Source: an uncultured Lachnospiraceae bacterium
GTDB lineage: Bacteria > Bacillota > Clostridia > Lachnospirales > Lachnospiraceae
Assembly (NCBI GenBank): GCA_948441955.1
Contig: CAOJQZ010000026.1
Coordinates: forward strand, 1-30,877
DNA length: 30,877 nt
Direction of reading: 5' to 3'
A program made the position numbers and the translations under genes. The first letter of the stretch is position 1. Each line of letters opens with the position of its first letter. The notes beneath the pieces are model-generated. The model was not told the DNA's origin. It ran no database searches and saw only the letters and a program-made list of their open reading frames with translations. Below, piece after piece: positions 6,802-15,208 of this stretch.

Positions 6802-8162
6802 AAAATTACTATACTCTTACTATCGCACAGGTTGAAGAACTGCTGTTAAAAAAGCAGCCTATCCCTGGAAATTTATATGAAAATGTTGAACGAAAGGTTC
6901 TGTTATATCCCCACGACGGAGACGGAGGCGCCATTCCTACAACAACTCCCCTTTGTATTCCCCATCTGGTTTCTCTGATGATTTCTCCAATGGGATGCGG
7001 AATACATCTTACAGAAACTGGAAGAGGGTGTATACACAATACGGGAAGGGCATGGCTTTTACGTCTGACGGAAAAGGAAATTGTCCTTGGCATGCAGGAA
7101 AAACGGATAACACAGGCTGTAAAAGAAATTCTGGAAAATTCGTCTGTAGGCATTGACGGCATATTATTATGCGCCACCTGTATGGACGCGTTATTATCCA
7201 CGAATCTTTCTGCAATCGCCGGACATATAGAACAGCTTTACCATATCAGAACCGAAGCCGAATTCATGGGGCCTTTTTTGAATACTTCGCCAAAACAGGC
7301 TGAATTCCGGATGATGTCTGCTGTTTACAGGCTGCTTCGGCCTCTGAAAAACTGTGAGAAGGCTCAGACGGTTAACATAATAGGTAGTTTAGACAAACCG
7401 GCATGCATTACCGAACTATACCATTTACTTCATCCTCTTGGAATTGAAAAAATATTTTGTATAAGTGATTTTCCCTCCATAAAAGACGCGGATATCATGA
7501 CCCGGTCGAAAGCAAACATCGTATTAAATAAAAGCGCGTTAAAAGCCGCAAGGCAAATGGAAAAGAGATGGAATATTCCCGGAATCTATATGGCTCCCTC
7601 CTGTGATATAGAGCTTATTGCCTCGAATTACAACCGTTTATCTCAGGTATTGGAAAAAGAAGTTGATGACAACCGTTTACAGGAAGATGTACGCCGTCAA
7701 ATAAAATGGATACGACCTTACTTAAAAAAATTTCGTTGCGCAGTAGGCGGAAAAAATAATATCCCCTGCTTTACGGCTGCATGCAGCTTAATAAAGCTGG
7801 GCTGTGACGTCCGAATTATCTTTGCCCATAACATTACACAGGATGATTTAAAAGAAATCACATGGCTGAAAAATAGAAATCCAAATATAAAAATATACTT
7901 CGACAGCCATCCGTCTATGTATGATTACAAAGCGGCGGCCAATGAATTTAATCTGTCTTTTGGCGTACCGGATCCCTTCCTTTACCGCACGGAAGGAATC
8001 TTTGACGCGCCTCTGCTTGATTTCTCCGGTACTTATTCGGATGTGTTAAGCTTTTTAGAAAGCCTTAAAGATGCAGTCAGCAGACCCGACGGCACAGAAG
8101 GCAAAATATTTCCTGCATATAAAAAATGCTGGCATTCTCTTATAAACGAAGGAGGAAAATGA
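6798..8162 (+). CDS. Nitrogenase component-1-like protein, larger subunit (NifD/NifE-like)
   Basis: 454 residues, cytoplasmic. It has the nitrogenase component-1 architecture. ISPMGCGIHL (Cys67) matches the NifD Cys88 region, and LLCATCMDALLS (Cys125, Cys128) matches the Cys154 region. Cys53 in TTTPLCIPHL could serve as the third N-terminal ligand. These would bind an iron-sulfur cluster at the subunit interface. The C-terminal third lacks recognisable counterparts of the FeMo-cofactor ligands Cys275 and His442, so N2 fixation is not expected. The gene overlaps the NifH-like gene by four bases and the second component-1 gene by a few bases, so the three should be made together. The family call is firm; the substrate is unknown. 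Confidence 0.88.
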   Translation: MKNYYTLTIAQVEELLLKKQPIPGNLYENVERKVLLYPHDGDGGAIPTTTPLCIPHLVSLMISPMGCGIHLTETGRGCIHNTGRAWLLRLTEKEIVLGMQEKRITQAVKEILENSSVGIDGILLCATCMDALLSTNLSAIAGHIEQLYHIRTEAEFMGPFLNTSPKQAEFRMMSAVYRLLRPLKNCEKAQTVNIIGSLDKPACITELYHLLHPLGIEKIFCISDFPSIKDADIMTRSKANIVLNKSALKAARQMEKRWNIPGIYMAPSCDIELIASNYNRLSQVLEKEVDDNRLQEDVRRQIKWIRPYLKKFRCAVGGKNNIPCFTAACSLIKLGCDVRIIFAHNITQDDLKEITWLKNRNPNIKIYFDSHPSMYDYKAAANEFNLSFGVPDPFLYRTEGIFDAPLLDFSGTYSDVLSFLESLKDAVSRPDGTEGKIFPAYKKCWHSLINEGGK

Positions 8163-8164
8163 CA

Positions 8165-9343
8165 ATGAAAGGACTGTACCGCAGCTTTCCGGCATTTGCG
8201 CCGGACTACACGGGTGTATCTTCATTTCTCTTTGCTGAAAATGCATTAACTATATTCCTGGACCCCCATGGCTGTAACGGACAGTCATTATACTATATGG
8301 ATCCCCGGTTTGAAGACTTTGGAAAAATGCCTAAAAGTTTTTCCTGTGGAATCCGGGAAAAAGACGCCGTTTTCGGCCTGGACACTCTCGTAGAAAAGAA
8401 AACAGTAAAACTGCTTGAGTATGTAAGCGGCGATTATATTGTATTACTTGGCACCCCTGTTCCCGCAATGCTTGGCGTAGATTTTAAAGCTCTTTCTGAA
8501 AAAATCCAGCGTCTCACAAATATTCCCGCTTTTGGAATACCCACTACAGGACTTTGCTTTTATGATGACGGACAGAAGCTGCTTTTAAACTGCATTTTAG
8601 ACTGGGCGGAATCTACAGGAAATAATTTTGAGTCTGAAAGAGCCGATGTACATATAATTGGAGCAACGCCTCTGGACGGATGGGATTATACATCAATCAA
8701 TGATTATCTCTCCCTTCTGAGAGACTGCGGCATTACAAATATATCCTGTTGGGGACAGGGAGGCCTCCTGCAAAAGGCCAAAGGAGTAAAGAATTCCAAA
8801 CTAAATATTGCCGTTTCGTCCCCCGGGCTGTATATTGCCCAGAGGCTGGAACAGTCATACGGCACCCCATACATCCTAGGGTTTCCAATTGGAACGCAGA
8901 TGGAGACATATTATAAAAGCTTAATAAAAGCAAAAATAAATGCGCAGACTCCTCCTTCTAATCCGGAAAGCGCCTTTGTAAACAAGGATATCGGCCGCGT
9001 TCTGATTCTGGGAGATCCCATAAACAGCTGCATGCTCCGCAGCTGCCTTCAGCTGCAGTTTGGCATACCAAAGGTGGATATTGGCTTCTGCTTTTTCCCT
9101 CCTTCCATCTGTATGCAGACAGATGATTTTATTTTTACAGAAGAATATGAACTGAATCAGGCGGTATCCGAAAGACCGGAATATGATTTTGTAATCGGGG
9201 ATCCTTTATTTCAGAGCTCCATTTCAGGTAAGAAATATATAGATTACCCTAATATTGCTGTTTCAGGACGGCTTTATGCACGGGAAATGGAGCGTACTTT
9301 CGGAAAATGGGGAAATATTTTTTTAGAAAAGCATCTCATATAG
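8165..9343 (+). CDS. Nitrogenase component-1-like protein, smaller subunit (NifK/NifN-like)
   Basis: 392 residues. LDPHGCNGQSLYY (Cys37) matches the conserved Cys region of component-1 proteins, and SFSCGIREKDAVFGLDTL (about 58-75) matches the segment that follows it. The site where a second ligand Cys is usual reads VLLGTPVPAMLGVDF, with no cysteine, so cluster ligation is reduced in this subunit. The C-terminal AVSGRLYAREME is also family-like. It presumably pairs with the 454-aa protein as a heterotetramer fed by the NifH-like protein. Start choice: AAGGAGG (8149-8155) is 9 bases from ATG 8165 and only 3 from ATG 8159, which overlaps the previous stop; either would change only two residues. 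The gene ends 6 bases before a convergent gene. Confidence 0.85.
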   Translation: MKGLYRSFPAFAPDYTGVSSFLFAENALTIFLDPHGCNGQSLYYMDPRFEDFGKMPKSFSCGIREKDAVFGLDTLVEKKTVKLLEYVSGDYIVLLGTPVPAMLGVDFKALSEKIQRLTNIPAFGIPTTGLCFYDDGQKLLLNCILDWAESTGNNFESERADVHIIGATPLDGWDYTSINDYLSLLRDCGITNISCWGQGGLLQKAKGVKNSKLNIAVSSPGLYIAQRLEQSYGTPYILGFPIGTQMETYYKSLIKAKINAQTPPSNPESAFVNKDIGRVLILGDPINSCMLRSCLQLQFGIPKVDIGFCFFPPSICMQTDDFIFTEEYELNQAVSERPEYDFVIGDPLFQSSISGKKYIDYPNIAVSGRLYAREMERTFGKWGNIFLEKHLI

Positions 9344-9349
9344 CCGCCT

Positions 9350-10033
9350 TTACGGGGTGGAGGAACTATGGTCTGTTAAAGTGTACCTTATCTCTGTTCC
9401 CTCCCCGTATATTGACTCAAAATGTGAAATCAGCAGATACTTTATAGTCTCGTCTGATTTCTTTAAAATATCGCTTTCTAAAATCTTCGCCTCCTCCTGT
9501 CTGGCCGCCTCAATTAGAAGCTCATTGTAGTTCTCCGGCCTTACGGGATTAAAGATATTGTTTTTTTCATCAAAAATTTCCAGGGATTCCTGAATCGTGT
9601 AGTTGTCTAATATCCGGGAATGGGGAACGAATAGATTTACTCCTGTTATTCTTCCCTCAGAATCTGTATTTTCTATAAATTTCACTTCGTCTCCATTAAT
9701 CCCGATGTTTATTTTTCCATCAATTGTTGCAACAAAATTATTTTCGGTCAACGGAATATCCATGCCCATGAATTGATTTCGGTCAGAATACATAAGTACT
9801 GATGTATAACTAAATTCATATGCCGCATATCTGGAGATCTGCTTTATCTCTTCCTTAACAGCGTCTGTTTCAATTTTCTTTTTCTCCATCTCCGCTAGTT
9901 TTTTTTCCAATGCTTTTAACTCTTCCATATTACTTTTTCTGTCCTTGATCAAAAAAATACAAAAAATAAGTAAAATCACCGAAATAATACTGACTATTAC
10001 TGAAATAGAGCTAATATGAAATTTTTTTATCAT
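9350..10033 (-). CDS. DUF4230 domain-containing membrane-anchored protein
   Basis: 227 residues from ATG 10033. A hydrophobic segment (about 8-29) anchors the protein, followed by a short Lys/Glu-rich coiled coil (about 34-66) and then a soluble domain beginning ISRYAAYEFSYTSV, which fits the DUF4230 family. The function of that family is unknown. ATG 10033 is preferred over the in-frame ATG at 10099 because AAGAGG lies directly before it and the membrane anchor then sits at the very N-terminus; the longer form would begin right at the YitT stop (TAATG). The gene is convergent with the nitrogenase-like operon and shares a transcript with the YitT gene. Confidence 0.7.
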   Translation of the reverse strand: MIKKFHISSISVIVSIISVILLIFCIFLIKDRKSNMEELKALEKKLAEMEKKKIETDAVKEEIKQISRYAAYEFSYTSVLMYSDRNQFMGMDIPLTENNFVATIDGKINIGINGDEVKFIENTDSEGRITGVNLFVPHSRILDNYTIQESLEIFDEKNNIFNPVRPENYNELLIEAARQEEAKILESDILKKSDETIKYLLISHFESIYGEGTEIRYTLTDHSSSTP

Positions 10034-10098
10034 AATCCTCTTAAAATCCCTGCCCTCACTGATTATACACTGTATGCAGGGCAGATATGGATTATTCA

Positions 10099-10965
10099 TT
10101 ACCGGTACTTCTTATTCAACGAGAATCCCCGCCCCTTTACCTCGCTTACCCGGCTCACCACCATAAAGCTCTCTGGATCAATACTTCTGAGTATCCGTTC
10201 CACTTTGGGAAGCTCCCGGTTGGAAATAATACTGAAAATCATCTGCGTCCGGTTATGAAGATATCCGCTCTCTCCCTCCAGCATTGTCACGCCTCTGTCC
10301 AGCTCCTTTAAAATTGCGTCGCGGATTTCTCCGGACTTCTGGCTTATAATCCTGACCTCCGTTCTGGCAGTCCCCATGAACAGCATTTTATCCAGCACAA
10401 TCGTATAGATCATAACAAGTACAATACCGTATAAAATATTTTCCGCCTTCCTAAATACCGCCTGTGACAATAAGATACATACATCGAATGCATACATACT
10501 GACGGAGACTGGAACTCTTAAAAACTGCTTCAATACCAATGGAGGAATATCCATTCCTCCTGTAGAAGCGCCCGAACGAATAACAATTCCAAGGGCCATT
10601 CCAATCCCCAAGCCTGAGAATATTGTACATAGTAAAATATCATCTGTCAGCCGTACTCCCTCCAGAGTCCGGTCACATATCTCCAACGCTGCCGGATAAA
10701 GAAAGGTACTGGCAAGCGTTGTAGATGCAAATACTTTTCCCAGAACCTTATATCCAAGAAACAGCATAATAACATTAAAAACAAGTACAAATCCTGAAAT
10801 CGGAATACCTGTCAGATAATTTACTGTAAGCGCCATACCTGTCGTTCCTCCGGTCACCAGCTCTGCCGGGAGCAAAAAAAGCTTAACTGTAAGCGCATAT
10901 AAAAAGTTTCCTAAGACTACCGCCGCCAGAGATATTACCGTGTGATATCCATTTCCCTTTTTCAT
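10099..10965 (-). CDS. YitT family membrane protein
   Basis: 288 residues. It has a membrane domain with about five hydrophobic segments (DUF161 type, beginning HTVISLAAVVLGNFLYALTV and including the family-typical FLLPAELVTGGTTGMAL and VIRSGASTGGMDI). A cytoplasmic DUF2179-type domain follows, starting near VRIISQKSGEIRDAIL and ending with VSEVKGRGFSLNKKYR. This is the standard YitT layout and length. Its physiological role is not settled. AAGGA lies 11 bases upstream of the ATG, a little further than usual. The DUF4230 gene follows immediately. Confidence 0.88.
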   Translation of the reverse strand: MKKGNGYHTVISLAAVVLGNFLYALTVKLFLLPAELVTGGTTGMALTVNYLTGIPISGFVLVFNVIMLFLGYKVLGKVFASTTLASTFLYPAALEICDRTLEGVRLTDDILLCTIFSGLGIGMALGIVIRSGASTGGMDIPPLVLKQFLRVPVSVSMYAFDVCILLSQAVFRKAENILYGIVLVMIYTIVLDKMLFMGTARTEVRIISQKSGEIRDAILKELDRGVTMLEGESGYLHNRTQMIFSIISNRELPKVERILRSIDPESFMVVSRVSEVKGRGFSLNKKYR

Positions 10966-11029
10966 AGCATTTTTGTCCTTCCTATTACAATGTATTTATG
11001 GTTGATATATCTGGAATAAAGCCATGTAT

Positions 11030-11078
11030 CATAAAAAATCCACGTTTGTCAGGAATTTTCCCTGACAAACGTGGATCG
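11030..11078 (-). terminator. Strong Rho-independent terminator of the trigger-factor-like gene
   Basis: A perfect 16-base stem (11038-11053 with 11061-11076) around a 7-base loop is followed, on the minus strand, by TTTTTTAT. It lies about 75 bases past the stop of the gene ending at 11152 and upstream of YitT. A small AGGC-TTC-GCCT hairpin (11079-11089) sits directly before it. Confidence 0.9.
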
Positions 11079-11151
11079 AGGCTTCGCCTAATACCTGTTT
11101 ATTATACCGGATAACGATAAATCCGGTCAAGCTTTTTTCAATAATTTCTAT

Positions 11152-12201
11152 TTAAGACGCCTTCTGTATACAGTTCTCCGCCAGCCATTCAACTACTATA
11201 TTATATAATGCAATGTCCTTCAAGTCTTCCTCTCCTGCCGCCTCTTTAAGCGCGTCCACATCCTCATAACCGTAAGATTTGGCCATCTTTTTCAGCTGCT
11301 TTTCAAATTCTTCATCGGAAAGCTCAAGCTTTTCTTTTTCTGCAATCGCCTTAAGCGCCAGTGTCTGCTTAATATTTTCCTTGGCAGAATCCTCCACCTG
11401 CTTTTCAAAATCTTCTACTGTGGTTCCGTTCTGTTCCAGATAATCTTCATATTCCATGCCCATATATTGTGCAGCCGACTTGTACTGTTCAATCATCCTG
11501 TCGCTGAATTCCTTTATCTCATCCTTAGAATATTGGTTCACTTCCGTATTTTCAAGCACCTTCTGCCATACTGCCGCATGAAGCTGACTCTTATAGTTTT
11601 CCTCTGCCTGATCGGTAAGCTGTTTTTTAACCTCTTCCTTATATTCTTCTACTGTTTTTGACTTTTCAGAAACAGACTTTACAAACTCATCGGAAAGCTC
11701 CGGCACAACAGATTCTGAAATATGATTGACTGTTATTGTGAACACAACATCCTTTCCCGCATAATCTGCATTGCCATAATCCTCGGGGAACTTTCCGTTC
11801 CAATCAAAAGTTTCACCGGTTTTATGGCCGATAATGCTATCCTCAAATCCGGGAATAAACGCACCAGAACCAACTTCCAGAGGATAACCTTCTGCGGAAC
11901 CTCCGTCAAATACTTCTCCATCTACTTTACCCACAAAATCAATGGTCGCCGTATCGCCTTCCTCCACGCCCCGGTCCGTAATTTCGTTGGTCTCGGCATT
12001 GGTCTCCAGCATTGTCCGGATATAACCGTCCACCTCTTCATCCGTGATCTCTGCAGGCTTTTCTACCTGTTCCACCTCGATCTCTTTGTACTGCGTAATT
12101 TTAAGTTCATCTGTCTCCAGCCCCTTACTTGCCTGACAGCCTGTAAAGAAGAAGGATGACACAAACACTCCTGTAAGCACTGCCGCTAATCTCTTTTTCA
12201 T
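11152..12201 (-). CDS. Trigger-factor-like lipoprotein with FKBP-type prolyl isomerase domain
   Basis: 349 residues. The N-terminus is a lipoprotein signal ending in FFFTGC (Cys22), so the protein should be anchored on the outer face of the membrane. After an N-terminal segment (DEEVDGYIRTMLE), an FKBP-type domain spans about residues 80-165 (GDTATIDFVGKVDGEVFDGG, GFEDSIIGHKTGE). A helical region resembling the C-terminal chaperone arms of trigger factor reaches the end. The ribosome-binding N-terminal domain of cytosolic trigger factor is absent and replaced by the lipid anchor. It is probably a foldase for secreted proteins, working alongside or instead of PrsA; this role is inferred from the domains. 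It is a single gene with its own terminator downstream. Confidence 0.88.
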   Translation of the reverse strand: MKKRLAAVLTGVFVSSFFFTGCQASKGLETDELKITQYKEIEVEQVEKPAEITDEEVDGYIRTMLETNAETNEITDRGVEEGDTATIDFVGKVDGEVFDGGSAEGYPLEVGSGAFIPGFEDSIIGHKTGETFDWNGKFPEDYGNADYAGKDVVFTITVNHISESVVPELSDEFVKSVSEKSKTVEEYKEEVKKQLTDQAEENYKSQLHAAVWQKVLENTEVNQYSKDEIKEFSDRMIEQYKSAAQYMGMEYEDYLEQNGTTVEDFEKQVEDSAKENIKQTLALKAIAEKEKLELSDEEFEKQLKKMAKSYGYEDVDALKEAAGEEDLKDIALYNIVVEWLAENCIQKAS

Positions 12202-12312
12202 ACTGCACCTCGTTCATCTGATTTCGTTTTGTCCATATAATAACAACTATTACGTTATATCACATTCTCATGAATTTTAAAACACTTTTCACATATATTT
12301 CAAAAATTCCGT

Positions 12313-13794
12313 TTAAAGCACCGGGGATAAAAGACGGCAGAACTGTTCCTTTATACGCACCAACATATCCCTCTGTTCATACTTTTTTTTCGTTATTAAC
12401 GTACACGTTTCCATATCCTTTACAAAGCCTCTTTCAAGCTCTTTTGTTGTCTCTGCGCTATAAATAACTGCATTCACTTCAAAATTCAGGCTGAAGCTGC
12501 GAATATCCATATTAGCAGTCCCAATACATGCCGCAAGACTGTCCGCACATAAGCATTTCGTGTGCAGAAAACCATAGTCATACGTGTAGCACTTCGCCCC
12601 GGCCTCCACCATTTCTCCTATATACGAATAAGTCGCCCAATATACAAAAGGATGATCTGGCTTACATGGAATCATGATCCTTACGTCAATCCCGGATTTT
12701 GCCGCAATAATTAACGCATCTCGGATATCATTATCTGGAATAAAATACGGCGTCTGAATATAAATGCTCTTTTTCGCCATATGGATCATCCTCAGATAAT
12801 TATCACGGATAACCGGACTTTTCGAATCCGGCCCGCTTGATACTATCTGAACCAGTTCCTTTCCCTTCCTTGTATATTCCGGTATTTCAAACAATCTGTC
12901 CCGAAGGAAAAGATTCTCTCTTGCAGCATAATTCCAATCCAATACAAAACGCACTGCAAGGGAGGTTACTGCCGCCCCCTCAATACAGATATGAGTATCC
13001 CTCCAGTATCCGAATTTCTGATCACACCCAAGATATTCACGCCCCACATTAAATCCTCCGATAAACCCAAGCCGTCCGTCAATCACTACAATCTTTCTGT
13101 GATTCCGGTAGTTGACGCGCAGCTGTAATTTCCCGAATACCGCCGGGAAAAATTCCGCTGTTTGAATCCCCGCTTTCCGTAAACGCTTCCAGTCTGCCTC
13201 CCTCATGCCGTGTTTTCCTCTGCAGCCCATGCTGTCAAAAAGAATGCGTATCTCCACCCCCTGCCCCGCCTTGCGGAGCAGAACTTCCTCTATCTCCCTC
13301 CACAGCTCATCCCCCCGGATAATATAATATTGTATGTGTATATAATTTCTGGCATGCTCCATCTCTCTGATCAGATCATGAAATTTTTCTTTCCCATCCG
13401 TATAAACAGCGATGTCATTATTATCTGTAAGTACCGCCTCCCCTTCATTCAAATTATACAAAATAAGCTGCTTAAAACGCTCAAGCTCCGGTTCTCTAAG
13501 CTTTAATTTTTTCCTGTAGATAGATTCCTCCTGTCTCCTGACCGCATATTTAACATCCCCTTCAATTTCCTTCATCTTAAACATCCGTTCCTTGCGGAAA
13601 TTTTGTCCAAGAATCAGATAAAGAAGAAATCCAAGAACCGGTATAAAATAAAGCAGCAAAAGCCACGCCCATACGGTCGTAGGATTTTTTCTCTGAAAAA
13701 ATATGATCAAAATGGATAGTACAACATTTATAAACCAGAGGTTTTCAAGAATCCATAAATAGATTTCCCGTATCCCCTCTGCCATAGGCCGCAT
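12313..13794 (-). CDS. cls: Cardiolipin synthase (phospholipase D superfamily)
   Basis: 493 residues, the usual length. Two N-terminal membrane helices (about 12-33 and 41-63, with the family-typical FQRKNPTTVWAWLLLLYF) anchor it. Two HKD catalytic motifs follow: His232-Lys234-Asp239 in HRKIVVIDGRLGFIGG, and His411-Lys413-Asp418 in HTKCLCADSLAACIGTANMD. The enzyme joins two phosphatidylglycerol molecules into cardiolipin plus glycerol at the inner membrane face. The start at 13794 has GAGGTGAG upstream at about 10 bases. It stands alone between the trigger-factor-like lipoprotein and a divergent small membrane protein gene. The gap to its downstream neighbour (12202-12312) shows no convincing terminator, only a short ATAAC/GTTAT repeat. 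Confidence 0.93.
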   Translation of the reverse strand: MRPMAEGIREIYLWILENLWFINVVLSILIIFFQRKNPTTVWAWLLLLYFIPVLGFLLYLILGQNFRKERMFKMKEIEGDVKYAVRRQEESIYRKKLKLREPELERFKQLILYNLNEGEAVLTDNNDIAVYTDGKEKFHDLIREMEHARNYIHIQYYIIRGDELWREIEEVLLRKAGQGVEIRILFDSMGCRGKHGMREADWKRLRKAGIQTAEFFPAVFGKLQLRVNYRNHRKIVVIDGRLGFIGGFNVGREYLGCDQKFGYWRDTHICIEGAAVTSLAVRFVLDWNYAARENLFLRDRLFEIPEYTRKGKELVQIVSSGPDSKSPVIRDNYLRMIHMAKKSIYIQTPYFIPDNDIRDALIIAAKSGIDVRIMIPCKPDHPFVYWATYSYIGEMVEAGAKCYTYDYGFLHTKCLCADSLAACIGTANMDIRSFSLNFEVNAVIYSAETTKELERGFVKDMETCTLITKKKYEQRDMLVRIKEQFCRLLSPVL

Positions 13795-13840
13795 AATAAA
13801 AATCTCACCTCACTTCCAGCTGAATTTACACTCAAATTAC

Positions 13841-13869
13841 TTGCACTTCATCATAAACAATGATACAAT
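13841..13869 (+). promoter_or_regulatory. Promoter of the 150-aa membrane-anchored protein
   Basis: TTGCAC (13841-13846), 17 bases, then TACAAT (13864-13869). Transcription would start near 13876. An imperfect palindrome AGAGCATA-TG-TATGTTCT (about 13891-13908) lies in the leader and could be a regulator site. Confidence 0.55.
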
Positions 13870-13932
13870 TACTTTTGTGCAAAAGATTTAGAGCATATGT
13901 ATGTTCTAAAATGAAAATTAGGAGGTCTTCCC

Positions 13933-14385
13933 GTGAAACCATTAACCATTGTTTTGTTAGCAATATTAGTTATATTAATCATTGCGTGTGTTGTATTATA
14001 TTTCTTAGGCAAAAAAGCTGAAAAAAAGCAGGCAGAACAACAGGCTCAGTTAGACGCTGTGGCACAGACTATGTCCATGCTGATTATTGATAAGGGACGG
14101 CTTAAACTTAAAGACGCCGGTCTGCCCCAGATGGTGATAGATAATACCCCAAAATATCTCCGGCGCTCCAAGGTTCCGGTTGTAAAGGCAAAAGTAGGGC
14201 CGAAGGTGATGACCTTAATGTGTGATGCAGAAGTCTACCCCCTCATCCCGGTAAAAAAGGAAGTAAAAGCAACCGTAAGCGGCATTTATATTACGGCAGT
14301 CAGGGGACTGCGGGGTCCTTTGGACACGCCCCAGAAGAAGCAGGGCTTCTTTGCAAGGCTCCGCAATAAAGCGAAAAATAAATAA
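13933..14385 (+). CDS. Small membrane-anchored protein of unknown function
   Basis: 150 residues, very basic. An N-terminal hydrophobic helix (about 4-25) is followed by a Lys/Glu/Gln-rich stretch that may be a short coiled coil (about 27-46) and then a compact domain with VVKAKVGPKVMTLMCDAEVYPLIPVKKEVKATVSG-type beta strands. The C-terminus is Lys/Arg-rich (KKQGFFARLRNKAKNK). I do not recognise a named family, although proteins of this shape are common in Lachnospiraceae. The start is GTG 13933, with AGGAGG (13920-13925) 7 bases upstream, so it is well supported. The gene has its own promoter and terminator and is monocistronic. Confidence 0.8.
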   Translation: MKPLTIVLLAILVILIIACVVLYFLGKKAEKKQAEQQAQLDAVAQTMSMLIIDKGRLKLKDAGLPQMVIDNTPKYLRRSKVPVVKAKVGPKVMTLMCDAEVYPLIPVKKEVKATVSGIYITAVRGLRGPLDTPQKKQGFFARLRNKAKNK

Positions 14386-14390
14386 TAGCA

Positions 14391-14440
14391 AAAAAAGACA
14401 TTCACTGCTTTTATCCTTCGTGAATGTCCTTTTTATTTTT
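14391..14440. terminator. Bidirectional terminator between the membrane protein and sirtuin genes
   Basis: GACATTCAC (14397-14405) pairs with GTGAATGTC (14420-14428). On the plus strand CTTTTTATTTTT follows, and on the minus strand a run of six Ts follows. It ends the 150-aa gene on the plus strand and the fab-MarR-sirtuin transcript on the minus strand. Confidence 0.9.
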
Positions 14441-14461
14441 ACACCCATTCTGACTACCGCC

Positions 14462-15196
14462 CTATACGTGAATCTCTCCCAGTATTTCTCCGATAGGCGC
14501 CGCTATCGCAAGCTCTGCCCCTACCTCTTTTGCAGTGGCGCTTTTGTTAATGACTACAAGATGCTTTCCCCGGAAATAATCAATAAAGCCCGCCGCGGGA
14601 TAAACAACGAGAGAGGTTCCCCCGATAATCAATGTATCCGCCTCACTGATAGCATGGATGCTTTTCTTTATAATATCTGAATCCAAACTCTCCTCATACA
14701 GCACCACGTCCGGCTTAATTCTTCCGCCGCAGGCACACCTGGGTATCCCTTGTGCATCCTTTATATACGCGGCATCATAAAATTTCCCGCAGCTTTCACA
14801 GTAATTTCTTAGAATACTTCCATGAAGCTCGTATACGTTCCTGCTGCCTGCAGCCTGATGAAGGCCGTCTATATTCTGGGTAATCACAGCTCTTAGCTTT
14901 CCTGCCTCTTCAAGCTCTGCAAGCTTCCTGTGGGCGGCATTGGGCTTTGCATGGAGAAACATCATTTTCTCCTTGTAAAATTCATAAAACTCTTCCGTAT
15001 TTCTAACAAAAAAGCTATGACTTACAATCTGCTCCGGCGAATATTTGTACTTCTGCTTATACAGCCCGTCCCCGCTTCTGAAATCAGGAATACCGCTTTC
15101 TGTAGACACGCCCGCGCCTCCGAAAAACACAATGCATTCACTGTCATCAATAATTTCCTGAAGCTTCCTTGCCTCAGCCTCATACATCCCTGTCAT
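14462..15196 (-). CDS. cobB: NAD-dependent protein deacylase, sirtuin (SIR2/CobB family)
   Basis: 244 residues. Sirtuin hallmarks are GGAGVSTESGIPDFR (26-40, NAD binding), TQNIDGLH (106-113), catalytic His125 in ELHGS, and a zinc module with Cys133/Cys136 and Cys154/Cys156. The second pair is CxC (RCACGG) instead of the more common CxxC. The C-terminal part has GGTSLVVYPAAG, the NAD ribose site. The enzyme removes acyl groups from lysines, consuming NAD and releasing nicotinamide and O-acyl-ADP-ribose. GGGGGAG lies just upstream of ATG 15196. The gene starts 12 bases after the MarR gene and is very likely co-transcribed with it at the end of the fatty acid operon, so a role in fatty-acid-linked acyl-lysine control is possible (inference). 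Confidence 0.92.
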   Translation of the reverse strand: MTGMYEAEARKLQEIIDDSECIVFFGGAGVSTESGIPDFRSGDGLYKQKYKYSPEQIVSHSFFVRNTEEFYEFYKEKMMFLHAKPNAAHRKLAELEEAGKLRAVITQNIDGLHQAAGSRNVYELHGSILRNYCESCGKFYDAAYIKDAQGIPRCACGGRIKPDVVLYEESLDSDIIKKSIHAISEADTLIIGGTSLVVYPAAGFIDYFRGKHLVVINKSATAKEVGAELAIAAPIGEILGEIHV

Positions 15197-15208
15197 AAGC
15201 GCTCCCCC

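Noticed and set aside
6064..9343. A true N2-fixing nitrogenase
   Set aside because: No nifB, nifE, nifN or other assembly genes are nearby, FeMo-cofactor ligands are not recognisable and the smaller subunit lacks the usual P-cluster cysteines.
6064..9343. Chlorophyllide (Bch) or F430 (CfbCD) reductase
   Set aside because: No tetrapyrrole genes are present. The importer context does not fit an internal biosynthetic intermediate. Cfb uses one component-1 protein, whereas two are encoded here.
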